A stretch of 64,000 nt of DNA from Pseudomonas rustica. Lineage in GTDB: Bacteria > Pseudomonadota > Gammaproteobacteria > Pseudomonadales > Pseudomonadaceae. How positions within the stretch are numbered: the first letter of the stretch is position 1; every line of letters begins with the position of its first letter. Shown piece by piece: positions 1 through 9,930 of the stretch. The notes beneath the pieces are model-generated. The model was not told the origin of the DNA and searched no databases. It saw only the letters and a program-made list of their open reading frames with translations. Where the stretch lies: contig NZ_JAGYHF010000017.1 in NCBI RefSeq assembly GCF_018336155.1, forward strand, positions 1-64,000, written 5' to 3'. A program made the position numbers and the translations under genes.

Positions 1-425
1 GGCGGTGGGTCAATTAATGCATTTGTCGACTGAGACACCGCCTTCGCGAGCAAGCCCGCTCCCACATTTTGACCTGTGCACGCTGTTTGTATTGCGGTGC
101 ATTCCCACCCTGCTGGCAAAGCCTGATCCCAAGTAAAACCGATATCCCCCTGTGGGAGCGGGCTTGCTCGCGAAGGCGGCGGGTCAATTAATGCATATGT
201 CGACTGACACACCGCATTCGCGAGCAAGCCCGCTCCCACATTTTGGCCTATGCACGGCATTAAGATTTGGGTTGCCATGCATCTACACCCTGCTGGCGAA
301 ATCCGATCCCAAACCCACCGCATAACCCTTGTAGGAGCAGAGCTTGCTCGCGAAGACGGTTTACCAGCCGATTAATATTTGGGCTGACACACTGCCTTCG
401 CGAGCAAGCTTTGCTCCTACAGTGA
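1..425. repeat. Cluster of REP/REPIN palindromes with an 80-bp direct duplication
   Basis: Five copies of the Pseudomonas REP core (GCGAGCAAGC..GCTCC, in alternating orientation) occur near 46-66, 151-174, 219-241, 330-354 and 397-421. Bases 1-80 are repeated almost exactly at 175-254, including the linker with ATTAATGCAT, so a REP doublet plus its spacer has been duplicated in tandem. A third, weaker copy covers 355-425. No gene is seen in this stretch. The cluster runs into the left window edge. Confidence 0.85.
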
Positions 426-452
426 ATTGGGATGGCCATAAAATTTGGCCAT

Positions 453-487
453 AAAAAAGGCCTCGCATCTGCGAGGCCTTTTATTTT
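453..487 (-). terminator. Rho-independent terminator of the colRS-orf222-inaA block
   Basis: A GC hairpin (AGGCCTCGC - 4-nt loop - GCGAGGCCT) is followed on the minus strand by a T run, just after the stop of the small exported protein. It is flanked by A and T runs on both sides, so it could work in both directions. Confidence 0.8.
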
Positions 488-500
488 GGCTTCAATCGGT

Positions 501-728
501 TCAACTTTGCGGCCTCATTCCCTGTGCCATCCCGAACATGAACAGCAATAAATCATGGTCGGGTTTGGTCGCCACGGAGGCTTTCGCCACCCGTGGTATT
601 GCGCAGTGTTCGCCCTCTACGGACGCACCGATGACCTGCATGCGTGGCTGCTCCCAGGCAGCCACCGCCAATGAAGCAACTGCCAAGGCGCCAACCAGAA
701 ACAAACCTCGTGCAATTTCGAGTTTCAT
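501..728 (-). CDS. Small predicted exported protein (75 aa)
   Basis: I do not recognise a named family. Residues 1-24 look like a signal peptide or single membrane segment (Lys-3 then LFLVGALAVASLAVAAW). The rest is a short soluble tail. The gene begins 2 bp after the inaA stop and is the last gene before a strong terminator, so it is very likely co-transcribed with inaA and orf222. Position and envelope targeting suggest a minor cell-envelope role, which is inference only. Confidence 0.6.
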   Translation of the reverse strand: MKLEIARGLFLVGALAVASLAVAAWEQPRMQVIGASVEGEHCAIPRVAKASVATKPDHDLLLFMFGMAQGMRPQS

Positions 729-730
729 CG

Positions 731-1444
731 CTATAAACCTTTGATAGCGCTGCCAAACGCCGTCTCGTAAAAGTAGACGAGTTTCTTCCAGTCAGCATCG
801 CTGAACGACGAATGGCGGCGCATTTGTTTCATGTCATGGGAGGCGGCGCGATAGGCGGTCAGACGCTGACGGCACTTCTCAAGATCGATCAAGGCCACTT
901 CAACCTTGGCCGAATCCCCTTCGCCGGTCACCCGTACAAAAACGTGCTTGATGTAGATGCAGCTGTGCTGCCAACGGCCCTTGTGCATGCGCGCCATGTT
1001 TTCGGCGAGGTCTTTGAGCACGCGCTCATACACCGCTTCGCCGTACTGCGCACGACCACCGGCGGCTTCCCACTTTTCCAGCTCGTCAAAGCCGTCCAGG
1101 GATTTGGTCACCAGCAGCGCACGCCACTTGTATTGCGGATCCGGCTGCGCGCCGCAGAAGACGATCTCCGGCACACGCACGCCGAGCTTGCTGACGCCGG
1201 TCAGGGCATCCAGCTCACGCAATACGGTCGGACGGCCAAACGGGTGCAGCCAGCTACGATAAATGTGTCCGGTCTGGCGCTTGGCATACAGCAGTTGACC
1301 ATCACGCCCCACGACTCGCTGAACACCACTTTGGCCACCACGGCGGACATTGGGTTCTTCTACCCATTCGCCTTGCTGGTTCCAGTAGTAGTCGAAACGA
1401 TCCTGCGGAGCGACGTCCGTCTCTGCTGCAAATTGCACTGCCAT
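731..1444 (-). CDS. inaA: Lipopolysaccharide core kinase-like protein, InaA/WapQ family
   Basis: This is a 237-aa member of the Kdo/WaaP/InaA kinase-like family that phosphorylates sugars of the LPS core on the cytoplasmic side. A kinase-like core is visible: an H-x-CIYIKH segment in the catalytic-loop position and VALIDLEKCRQR in the place of the DFG motif. The ATG at 1444 starts the conserved protein; an open frame upstream overlaps orf222 and is not needed. It lies 4 bp after orf222. In P. putida the orf222-inaA pair is, as I recall, next to colRS and regulated by ColR. Arrangement and product here agree with that. Confidence 0.85.
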   Translation of the reverse strand: MAVQFAAETDVAPQDRFDYYWNQQGEWVEEPNVRRGGQSGVQRVVGRDGQLLYAKRQTGHIYRSWLHPFGRPTVLRELDALTGVSKLGVRVPEIVFCGAQPDPQYKWRALLVTKSLDGFDELEKWEAAGGRAQYGEAVYERVLKDLAENMARMHKGRWQHSCIYIKHVFVRVTGEGDSAKVEVALIDLEKCRQRLTAYRAASHDMKQMRRHSSFSDADWKKLVYFYETAFGSAIKGL

Positions 1445-1448
1445 CCTG

Positions 1449-2117
1449 CTACCTCTTGCGTAATACGTAGACCCGCCACATCGCGTATAGCGGGATAAAA
1501 TCCAATTGTTCCTGAATGCGGAAACCGGCGGCTTCGAATTCTTTCTCGACCGTAGCGGCCGGTAACACAAAACGGTTCTGGTAACCTTCCTGCCCACGTT
1601 TTGCCTCGGAGCGCTTGCGCTTCCAGGACTTGAAATTGCCATCCACCCACAGCGAAATAATCACGCTGTCGCGGGTCACACGCTCGAATTCACGCAGGAT
1701 TGCCATCCGATGCTCGGCTTCACCGATGTGGTGCAGCAAGCGCATGCAGAAAATGCTGTCGACGGCGTTGTCCGGTAAAGCGATGTCGAACGCGGAGGTG
1801 TGCAAGGGTTGTACCCTTTTCACCACATCAGCCGGTTGCGCCTGCATCGCGGTCTTGATCATTGATTCGGAGTTGTCCGCACCGATGATTACCCGATTCG
1901 ATTTTTCCGCCAGCATCGGCCAGAAACGGCCTGCACCGCAGGGCAAATCCAACACCAGCCCCGGCTCGCCGGCCAGAGTCAGCGCCTTGCGGGCCAACTG
2001 AACATCGCGCCAATGGGACAAGCGGCGCCCCAGATTGGCTTGATGCTTGTGCAGATATTTCTGCGCATGGTTGTCGTCGTACTTTTCGGAAAAATCGAGC
2101 TTGATCGGGCCGGCCAT
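1449..2117 (-). CDS. Class I SAM-dependent methyltransferase (Orf222)
   Basis: The 222-aa protein carries the Rossmann-type methyltransferase core: motif I VLDLPCGAGRFWPML (about residues 55-69), an acidic residue after the next strand (IIGADNSE), and a hydrophobic motif IV region (SIFCMRLLHHI). The substrate is unknown. The ATG at 2117 is preferred because GGAG lies 8 nt upstream. The predicted length equals that of the P. putida orf222 product found beside colRS, which supports the identification. It is probably an envelope or LPS-related methyltransferase co-expressed with inaA. Confidence 0.8.
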   Translation of the reverse strand: MAGPIKLDFSEKYDDNHAQKYLHKHQANLGRRLSHWRDVQLARKALTLAGEPGLVLDLPCGAGRFWPMLAEKSNRVIIGADNSESMIKTAMQAQPADVVKRVQPLHTSAFDIALPDNAVDSIFCMRLLHHIGEAEHRMAILREFERVTRDSVIISLWVDGNFKSWKRKRSEAKRGQEGYQNRFVLPAATVEKEFEAAGFRIQEQLDFIPLYAMWRVYVLRKR

Positions 2118-2278
2118 CACCAGGACTCCTGAATTACTGATGCCCCCACCTTAGGGATGGGGGTGTCAGTGTCAGGTCATCCAATTGTGAAAATTTCGTT
2201 GGGTAAACCGCCAAACTATTTCAGAGTTATACAGGATTTAGACAGGTAAGCGGGAGTAGCGCGGGGCCACTACGGGCT
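2118..2278. other. colS-orf222 intergenic region
   Basis: This 161-bp gap between the colS stop and the orf222 start is long enough to hold a separate promoter for orf222-inaA. In P. putida that operon is reported to be a ColR target. I see no clear palindrome or perfect sigma-70 site. Confidence 0.3.
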
Positions 2279-3553
2279 TCAAAGTTTGCCAAGATCCACT
2301 TCGAAGCGGCAGCCATTGGGTTCCATCGTGCTCAAACTGACGCTCCAGCCCTCGTTCTCGCAGATGCGCTGCACCAGCGACAATCCGAGTCCCAGACCCT
2401 CGCCGCGTTTCTCGGCCCCGCGCACGAAAGGCTGAAACATCGCCTCGCGTTTTTCCTCCGGAATGCCCACGCCGGAATCTTCGACGATAAAGCCGTTGCC
2501 CGTCAGCGTCAGGCGAATAAAACCTTTTTCGGTGTAGTGGCAGGCGTTGCGCAACAGGTTGCCCATCACCGCCCCCAACAAGGTCGCATTGAAACGGGTC
2601 TGCGTTGGTTGTCCTGGGGCGAAATCCAGCCTCAAGCCCTTGGATTCAATCGGCTCACGCCACACACACAGTAACCCTTCAGCGACTTGCGAGAGGCTTT
2701 GCTGAGGTGCTGCACCCGCGTCTTCACGCTGGGCTCGGGCGAGCATCAGAAAGGTTTGCACCAGTTCGCGCATTTCTTCACTGGCGCGGGCGATGCGCTC
2801 GACCTGCGAACGTCCCCGAGCGTCGATCGCCGGGTTTTCCAGCAGCAGCTCACAGGAACTGGCCAAAACCATCAACGGCGTGCGCAACTCATGGCTGACG
2901 TCGCTGGTAAACAGCCGCTCACGGGTCAGGGCCTGACGCAGGCGCCCCAGCGTGGCATCAAACGCCACTGCCAGTTCACCGACTTCGTCAGCGGCATAAT
3001 CCGGCGCCAACGGTGGCGCCAGCCCAAGTAATTGGTCGCGATGGCGAACCTGACGCGCCAGGCGCACCACCGGCGCCATCACCTTACGCGCGAGCACCCA
3101 GCCGAGGAACACCGCCAGCGCCAGACTGAGCACAAAACCCACCAGCACCACGGCGAACAGCACGCGCTCGCGCTCTTCGAAATCACTTTGATCCTGCAGC
3201 AGCACATAACGCCGACCGTCGACGATCTCGACCATCGCGTGATACGACAGCTGCTCGCGGAACACTTCGTGGAATCCGGAATCAAGGTGACGCAGATCTT
3301 TCGGCAACTCGAAATCGCCCGGCCCGCCGCTAAAGTAGAACAACTGATCCGGCTCGGGGCGGTGGCTCCAGTCCGAGACGTTGTCCATCAGCAGCAAGCG
3401 CTGCAAGTCGCCACCCAGTCCCGCCGAAATCAGTTTCTCTTCGACCAGATGCACCGTGGCGACAATGCCCATGGCAAACGCGCCGGCCACCAGCGCACTC
3501 ATCAATGCAAAAGCGATGATGATCCGTTGCGAAAGGCTCTGTCTAAACTCCAT
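2279..3553 (-). CDS. colS: Sensor histidine kinase ColS
   Basis: A 424-aa inner-membrane kinase: TM1 about 11-34, a periplasmic domain of about 95 aa, TM2 about 132-152, HAMP, HisKA with the phospho-His in SHELRTPL, then an HATPase with N, G1 (DSGVGIP) and G2 (GLGLGL) boxes. The periplasmic domain keeps H35, E38, D57, E96, H105 and the E126-x-x-E129 motif. As I recall, these positions bind Zn2+/Fe3+ in P. putida ColS, so a metal-sensing role is likely. The start codon overlaps the colR stop (TAATG), indicating translational coupling. A longer upstream open frame would overlap colR and is rejected. Confidence 0.9.
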   Translation of the reverse strand: MEFRQSLSQRIIIAFALMSALVAGAFAMGIVATVHLVEEKLISAGLGGDLQRLLLMDNVSDWSHRPEPDQLFYFSGGPGDFELPKDLRHLDSGFHEVFREQLSYHAMVEIVDGRRYVLLQDQSDFEERERVLFAVVLVGFVLSLALAVFLGWVLARKVMAPVVRLARQVRHRDQLLGLAPPLAPDYAADEVGELAVAFDATLGRLRQALTRERLFTSDVSHELRTPLMVLASSCELLLENPAIDARGRSQVERIARASEEMRELVQTFLMLARAQREDAGAAPQQSLSQVAEGLLCVWREPIESKGLRLDFAPGQPTQTRFNATLLGAVMGNLLRNACHYTEKGFIRLTLTGNGFIVEDSGVGIPEEKREAMFQPFVRGAEKRGEGLGLGLSLVQRICENEGWSVSLSTMEPNGCRFEVDLGKL

Positions 3554-4224
3554 TACGCATCGGCCAGGCGGTAACCCACGCCGTGCACGGTATGCAGCAG
3601 TGGTTTGGCGAACGGTTTGTCGATCACTTGACGCAACTGGTGCACATGACTGCGCAGGCTGTCGCTGTCCGGGCAGTCGTCGCCCCACAGCGCTTCTTCA
3701 AGCACCTCGCGACGCAGTACGTGCGGGCTCTTCTGCATCAATACAGCGAGCAACTTGAGGCCCACCGGGTTGAGCTTGAGCAACTTGCCTTCGCGGGTCA
3801 CTTCCAGCGTGTCGAGGTCGTAATTCAGCTCGCCAACCTGCAACGCTCGGCGTCCGCCACCTTGCGCACGGCGCATCACCGCTTCGACCCGCGCAGCCAG
3901 TTCGGACAAAGCGAACGGCTTGATCAGGTAATCGTCGGCACCGGATTTGAAACCCTGCAAACGGTCATCGAGTTGATCGCGGGCGGTGAGCATGATCACC
4001 GGTGTGTCGCGGCGCGCATCTTCACGCAGGCGCTTGCACAGGGTGTAACCGTCGATGCCCGGCAACATGATGTCGAGAATAATCAGGTCGTAATGCTCGG
4101 TCGCGGCCAGATGCAGGCCCGACAGACCGTCCTGCGCGCAATCGACGGTATAGCCCTTGAGGCCCAGATAATCGGCCAGATTGGCGAGGATGTCGCGGTT
4201 GTCTTCGACCACCAGAATTCGCAT
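3553..4224 (-). CDS. colR: OmpR-family response regulator ColR
   Basis: A 223-aa regulator: receiver domain with acidic pair E-D (VVEDN), phospho-acceptor Asp in LIILDIMLPGIDGYT, Thr in MLTARD and Lys in LIKPFA, then a winged-helix DNA-binding domain ending HTVHGVGYRLADA. The ATG at 4224 is preceded by GAGG at good spacing; a GTG two codons upstream is possible. ColR is known in P. putida to regulate envelope genes, including orf222-inaA, and metal tolerance. Confidence 0.92.
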   Translation of the reverse strand: MRILVVEDNRDILANLADYLGLKGYTVDCAQDGLSGLHLAATEHYDLIILDIMLPGIDGYTLCKRLREDARRDTPVIMLTARDQLDDRLQGFKSGADDYLIKPFALSELAARVEAVMRRAQGGGRRALQVGELNYDLDTLEVTREGKLLKLNPVGLKLLAVLMQKSPHVLRREVLEEALWGDDCPDSDSLRSHVHQLRQVIDKPFAKPLLHTVHGVGYRLADA

Positions 4225-4445
4225 GGGCACCTCTTCCGTACACAGTAATGGCCGTCTTGGCCCGCGCAGCTTACGGCCAAGTGTGGCTGACGGCTAGGCG
4301 TGTGTTGGGTTGTTTTGCGAGAAAAACGTTCATTGTGGCCGCCAACGTTTTTTTCACTTTCGATTAACAAATCAGCGACGCTAGCGCGCGCAGACTCCCC
4401 GCGGTTGCGCTCCTCAGAACACACTTACCGACCAAGGAATTACCC

Positions 4446-5189
4446 ATGGCGTCGACCTCTGCCCGCCCCGCTCCCCGGCCGCTGAATTTCTGGTGGTGCC
4501 TGGGAATACCCGCTGTTGCGGCGATCATTCTGGTACTGCTCGAACTGACCGATCTGGACATGTACCTGGCTCAACTGTTTTACGACCCGGTCGCGGGTGA
4601 TTTCATCGGGCGACACAGTTACTTCCTCGAAGACATCCTGCATGACCGCGCCAAGGAGGTGGTGATTGCGTTTTCGGTGTTTGCGATCTTTGGTTTCATT
4701 GGCGCGTTTTTTATAGAGCGGCTGAAACCGTTCAAGCGTGAACTGGGCTGTCTAGTGCTGTCGCTGGGGCTGGCGACTTCGTTTGTCACGCCGGTCAAAG
4801 CCATGACGGCGGTGCAATGCCCGTGGAGCCTTGAGCAGTTTGGCGGCCATGAGACTTACAGCAAGCTCATGGAACATCGCCCGCAGACCGACAAGCCGGG
4901 GCGTTGCTGGCCGGGTGGGCATGCAGCGACAGGGTTCACGTTGTTTGCACTGTTTTTCGTGCTGCGTGATCGTCGTCCGCGTTTGGCCAAGCAGGCGTTT
5001 ATCTTTGCCTTTGCGTTGGGTTCGGTGTTTTCGATCAGCCGGATGATGCAGGGTGCGCACTTCTTTTCGCACAACGTGTGGACGGCGATTTTCTGCTGGC
5101 TGATTTGTCTGGGGTCGTATTACTGGGTGCTGTATCGCCCGGCGGTGAGGGCTGAGGCAGTCGTCAAAACACAACCAATCAGTGCCTGA
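4446..5189 (+). CDS. PAP2-family membrane phosphatase
   Basis: A 247-aa integral membrane protein with about six hydrophobic segments. Two PAP2 signature blocks are visible: CWPGGHAATG (PSGH-like) and SRMMQGAHFFSHN (SRxxxxxHxxxD-like, ending in N instead of the usual D). PAP2 enzymes of this class move or remove phosphate on lipid A or undecaprenyl pyrophosphate at the periplasmic face. It is divergent from colR, and the shared 220-bp region holds both promoters. The setting next to ColRS and an LPS kinase fits a lipid A or LPS modification role. Confidence 0.75.
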   Translation: MASTSARPAPRPLNFWWCLGIPAVAAIILVLLELTDLDMYLAQLFYDPVAGDFIGRHSYFLEDILHDRAKEVVIAFSVFAIFGFIGAFFIERLKPFKRELGCLVLSLGLATSFVTPVKAMTAVQCPWSLEQFGGHETYSKLMEHRPQTDKPGRCWPGGHAATGFTLFALFFVLRDRRPRLAKQAFIFAFALGSVFSISRMMQGAHFFSHNVWTAIFCWLICLGSYYWVLYRPAVRAEAVVKTQPISA

Positions 5190-5195
5190 ATGGAG

Positions 5196-5274
5196 ATCAA
5201 AAGATCGCAGCCTTCGGCAGCTCCTACAGATGTTCGCGATCCCCTGTAGGAGCTGCCGAAGGCTGCGATCTTTT
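5196..5274. repeat. Paired REP-like repeat (GATCGCAGCCTTCGG family)
   Basis: Two inverted copies of a roughly 30-bp element (core GATCGCAGCCTTCGGCAGCT) face each other across a 14-bp loop. The same pair occurs at five other places in the window. Confidence 0.85.
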
Positions 5275-5298
5275 GCCTGTGATCTTTTGAAGGACAAT

Positions 5299-5336
5299 AA
5301 AAAACCCCGCTGACTCGCGTCAGCGGGGTTTTTCGT
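5299..5336. terminator. Bidirectional terminator between the PAP2 gene and groL
   Basis: The hairpin ACCCCGCTGAC-tcgc-GTCAGCGGGGT is flanked by A5 on the left and T5 on the right, so it can end both convergent transcripts. Confidence 0.85.
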
Positions 5337-5354
5337 TACGGGGGTAAGGCTGGC

Positions 5355-7001
<1,647 letters not shown>

Positions 7002-7051
7002 GATCGATATTCCTTAAATACTTTGTAGTAGCGGGAAAATGAACGGGGGTA

Positions 7052-7345
7052 TCAGCCTTCGATAACAGCGAGGATTTCGTTCTCGCTCATTACCAGCAGG
7101 TCTTCGCCGTCGACTTTCACTGTGTTGCTGCCGGAGTAAGGACCGAACACAACCTTGTCGCCTTCTTTAACGGACAGTGCGCGCACTTCGCCGTTTTCCA
7201 GAGCTTTGCCCGGGCCTACAGCGAGAATCACACCGTGGTTGGCTTTTTCAGCAGCCGAACCTGGCAGGACGATACCGCCAGCGGTTTTCTTTTCTTCTTC
7301 GCTGCGACGGATTACGACGCGGTCATGCAGAGGACGAAGCTTCAT
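7052..7345 (-). CDS. groES: Co-chaperonin GroES
   Basis: 97 aa with the family start MKLRPLHDRVVIRR and a Gly-containing mobile loop (EEKKTAGGIVLPGSA) that docks on GroEL. The start is preceded by AGGAGAG. It is the first gene of the groES-groL operon. Confidence 0.98.
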   Translation of the reverse strand: MKLRPLHDRVVIRRSEEEKKTAGGIVLPGSAAEKANHGVILAVGPGKALENGEVRALSVKEGDKVVFGPYSGSNTVKVDGEDLLVMSENEILAVIEG

Positions 7346-7487
7346 TGTCGATCTCTCCTAATTGTGGTTTTCATCGGCCGGTGTAGTCCCGGCGGGTTTA
7401 ACAAATCCGGCCTTCGCCGGTTGCGCCTCGTCGAGCGAGACGCGGAAGACTGACTGGCGCAAATGCCAGAAACCTTTCGGTGACCGA

Positions 7488-7522
7488 TACATAAGGGCGC
7501 ATAAGCTTATTACAAGGGCGAG
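7488..7522 (-). promoter_or_regulatory. Probable sigma-32 (heat shock) promoter of groES-groL
   Basis: On the minus strand CTCGCCCTTGTAA (compare the sigma-32 -35 CTCNCCCTTGAA) is followed after 12 nt by CCCTTATGTA (compare CCCCATNTA). It lies about 145 bp upstream of groES. No CIRCE inverted repeat was found, which agrees with sigma-32 control in gamma-proteobacteria. Confidence 0.6.
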
Positions 7523-7570
7523 GCGAAAAAAATTTCGCGGATTCTGCGGACAAAATCAGCCCCAAACGAA

Positions 7571-7592
7571 CACGGCACCCGAAGGTGCCGTG
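7571..7592 (-). terminator. Hairpin after fxsA
   Basis: A perfect stem CACGGCACC-cgaa-GGTGCCGTG lies 13 bp after the fxsA stop. The following T tract is weak (TTCGTTT), so termination may be partial and read into the groES promoter region. Confidence 0.55.
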
Positions 7593-7604
7593 TCGATGCA
7601 GACG

Positions 7605-8084
7605 TTACTTCGGGTCGCGGTGTTCGAACTCGCCTTCGATCACATCACCCTCGCGGCCCAGAGGCTGACGCGGTGCGGGACCGCCACGCGGTTGCAGGTC
7701 GTCAGCAAAGGCGCGCTGACGCATGGCCTGTTCTTCGGCGCGCTGGCGCATTTTGTTCGCCAGCAGACGACGGGTGAACGGCAGCAGCATGACCAGACCG
7801 ACGACGTCGCTGATAAAGCCCGGCAGAATCAACAGACCACCGGCCAGTGCCAACATCAGGCCTTCGAGCATGGTTTGCGCAGGCAGTTCGCCGCGGTTCA
7901 GGCTTTCACGGGCACGCAGTGCCGTGGCCAGACCGGCGACGCGCAGTACGAACACACCGAACATCGAGCCGACAATGATCAGCAGCAGGGCCGGGAAAAA
8001 CCCGATAGCCCCTGCCACTTTGACGAATACGAACAGCTCCAGCACCGGAAACAGCAGAAAGAGCAACAGAAAAGGGCGCATCAA
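7605..8084 (-). CDS. fxsA: FxsA-family cytoplasmic membrane protein
   Basis: A 159-aa protein with a hydrophobic start (RPFLLLFLLFPVLELFVFVKV), a second segment around residues 28-50 and a third around 78-98, then a basic soluble tail. This matches FxsA, known in E. coli for relieving F-plasmid exclusion of phage T7. Its normal role is unclear. It is commonly next to groESL in proteobacteria, as here. Confidence 0.88.
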   Translation of the reverse strand: MMRPFLLLFLLFPVLELFVFVKVAGAIGFFPALLLIIVGSMFGVFVLRVAGLATALRARESLNRGELPAQTMLEGLMLALAGGLLILPGFISDVVGLVMLLPFTRRLLANKMRQRAEEQAMRQRAFADDLQPRGGPAPRQPLGREGDVIEGEFEHRDPK

Positions 8085-8146
8085 AGTTTCCTCAACGCAA
8101 GAAATGCCTTGCAGTAAGCCTTAGATGACGTCGGCCTTTCGTGAAT

Positions 8147-8878
8147 TCAAGCATCGGCCACTTCATTTTTTGGCCAGACCTCGGCGTGAGCCAGAGAAAC
8201 CAAGGCTTCGCGCACTTGTGTCGGCGTATTACAAGGTGCTGGGAACGGCAGCCAGTACAGCGCCTGACCGATGCGCAGGTGCATGCCTTCGGTGTCGATG
8301 CCCGCCAATTGCGCCGGCACGGTTTTCGGCAGACCGGCGAGGTCGACGTAGTGCGCGATGGCTTTGGCGTGGTCGCTGTTCATGTGCTCGACCATGCTGA
8401 TCTCGCCCTTGCCGGCGAACGGGTTGGCCAGCGTCACTTGATCGATCCAGTGAATCGCGCCGAAACCGCCGATGTAACGATGGCGCACCGGGGTCAGCAC
8501 CCAGAAATCGAAATCGTGGGCCTTGTGGTAGTTCTGCGAATCCGGGAAGTAGCGGTAGTAACGCTCGGCGGCGGCTTCAATCGCAGCGCCGTCTTCGAGC
8601 TTTTGCGCTTCGGCGAGGTAGGTCAGGCGACCAACGGCTTGCACGTCGTCGGCTTCACGCTCACCCACCAACAGCGAGCATTTCGGATCTTTCTGCAGGT
8701 TGTGGGTGTGCTGGGCGATGCGACTGATGAGGATCAGCGGGCGGCCCTGCTCGTCGAGGCAGTACGGCACCACGGAGCCAAAGGGAAAACCGGGCATCGA
8801 TTTGGAGTGCGTCGACAGCACTCCACGGTATTCCTTGAGAAGCAATTCTCGGGCATTCTTGGCCACTTCAACGCTCAA
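8147..8878 (-). CDS. HugZ-like haem-binding/pyridoxamine oxidase-fold protein
   Basis: A 243-aa protein: an N-terminal FMN-binding split-barrel fold (PYCLDEQGRPLILISRIAQH, DPKCSLLVGE) and a C-terminal DUF2470-type domain (ISMVEHMNSDHAKAIAHY). This is the HugZ haem utilisation/haem oxygenase-like arrangement. The start appears to be TTG at 8878, with AAGGAG 7 nt upstream. The frame is open further upstream, but that part has no ribosome site and is not conserved in style. Function is inferred from fold. Confidence 0.72.
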   Translation of the reverse strand: MSVEVAKNARELLLKEYRGVLSTHSKSMPGFPFGSVVPYCLDEQGRPLILISRIAQHTHNLQKDPKCSLLVGEREADDVQAVGRLTYLAEAQKLEDGAAIEAAAERYYRYFPDSQNYHKAHDFDFWVLTPVRHRYIGGFGAIHWIDQVTLANPFAGKGEISMVEHMNSDHAKAIAHYVDLAGLPKTVPAQLAGIDTEGMHLRIGQALYWLPFPAPCNTPTQVREALVSLAHAEVWPKNEVADA

Positions 8879-9042
8879 TTTATGACTCCTTAAATAGAAT
8901 CCGTCGAAAAAACGGACAGGCGCCCGGAAGAAAGTTTCGGTCACGCCATCGGGCAATTCTCATGTGCAAACCAGCCACGGCCGGTGCAGATCGGGAGTCG
9001 CTGACAATAAAAACTACTCAGACCTGCTATCGGGGCATGCGA

Positions 9043-9801
9043 ATGCAACTCAACGACAAAGTAATCATTATCACTGGCGGTTGCCAGGGTTTGGGCCGCT
9101 CCATGGCCGAGTATTTCGCTGGCAAGGGCGCGAAGCTTGCGCTCGTCGACCTCAATCAGGAAAAACTCGACGACGCGGTCGCGGCGTGTAAAGCCAAGGG
9201 CGTCGAGGCGCGCAGCTATCTGTGCAACGTCGCCAATGAAGAACAGGTAGAGCACATGGTCGCTCAGGTGGCCGCCGATTTCGGCGCGATCCACGGCCTG
9301 ATCAACAACGCCGGGATCCTCCGTGATGGCCTGCTGTTGAAGGTCAAGGACGGCGAGATGACCAAGATGAGCCTGGCACAGTGGCAGGCCGTGATCGACG
9401 TCAACCTGACCGGCGTGTTCCTGTGCACCCGTGAAGTGGCGGCGAAAATGGTCGAGCTGAAGAACAGCGGTGCGATCATCAACATCTCGTCGATCTCGCG
9501 TGCCGGCAACGTTGGCCAAACCAACTATTCCGCAGCCAAGGCTGGCGTGGCAGCGGCGACGGTGACTTGGGCTAAGGAATTGGCGCGTTACGGGATTCGC
9601 GTGGCGGGGATTGCGCCGGGCTTCATCGAAACCGAGATGACCCTGGGCATGAAGCCGGAAGCGCTGGAGAAGATGACCTCGGGGATTCCGCTCAAGCGTA
9701 TGGGCAAGCCGGAAGAGATCGCGCATTCGGCGGCGTATATCTTCGAGAACGACTACTACACCGGGCGGATTCTGGAGATGGATGGCGGGTTGCGTATCTA
9801 A
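9043..9801 (+). CDS. Short-chain dehydrogenase/reductase (SDR, FabG-like)
   Basis: A 252-aa classical SDR: cofactor motif TGGCQGLG near the N-terminus, NNAG segment, catalytic Ser (ISSISRAG) and YSAAK, and a C-terminal GRILEMDGG. It should reduce a carbonyl or oxidise an alcohol with NAD(P)(H). The substrate cannot be told from sequence. Two in-frame ATGs (9037, 9043) are candidates; 9043 matches the usual family start MQLNDKV. It is transcribed away from hugZ. Confidence 0.85.
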   Translation: MQLNDKVIIITGGCQGLGRSMAEYFAGKGAKLALVDLNQEKLDDAVAACKAKGVEARSYLCNVANEEQVEHMVAQVAADFGAIHGLINNAGILRDGLLLKVKDGEMTKMSLAQWQAVIDVNLTGVFLCTREVAAKMVELKNSGAIINISSISRAGNVGQTNYSAAKAGVAAATVTWAKELARYGIRVAGIAPGFIETEMTLGMKPEALEKMTSGIPLKRMGKPEEIAHSAAYIFENDYYTGRILEMDGGLRI

Positions 9802-9820
9802 CAGCCACCCCAGAAACAAA

Positions 9821-9910
9821 TGTGGGAGCGGGCTTGCTCGCGAATACGGTGGATCAGACAACATTTTCGTCGACTGATACACCGCCTTCGCGAGCAAGCC
9901 CGCTCCCACA
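9821..9910. repeat. REPIN (inverted pair of the GCGAGCAAGCCCGCTCCCACA family)
   Basis: TGTGGGAGCGGGCTTGCTCG and its inverted copy are separated by about 40 bp containing GTCGACTGATACACCGCC. The same linker type occurs in the 1-425 cluster. It sits between convergent genes. Confidence 0.85.
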
Positions 9911-9930
9911 GTTAATTGTGTTTCAGGTGA

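Noticed and set aside
1..425. Regularly spaced repeats considered as a CRISPR array
   Set aside because: Repeats alternate in orientation, are imperfect, have REP cores found all over the window, and lack cas genes.
7346..7500. Search for a CIRCE element upstream of groES
   Set aside because: No TTAGCACTC-N9-GAGTGCTAA inverted repeat; a sigma-32-like promoter fits better.
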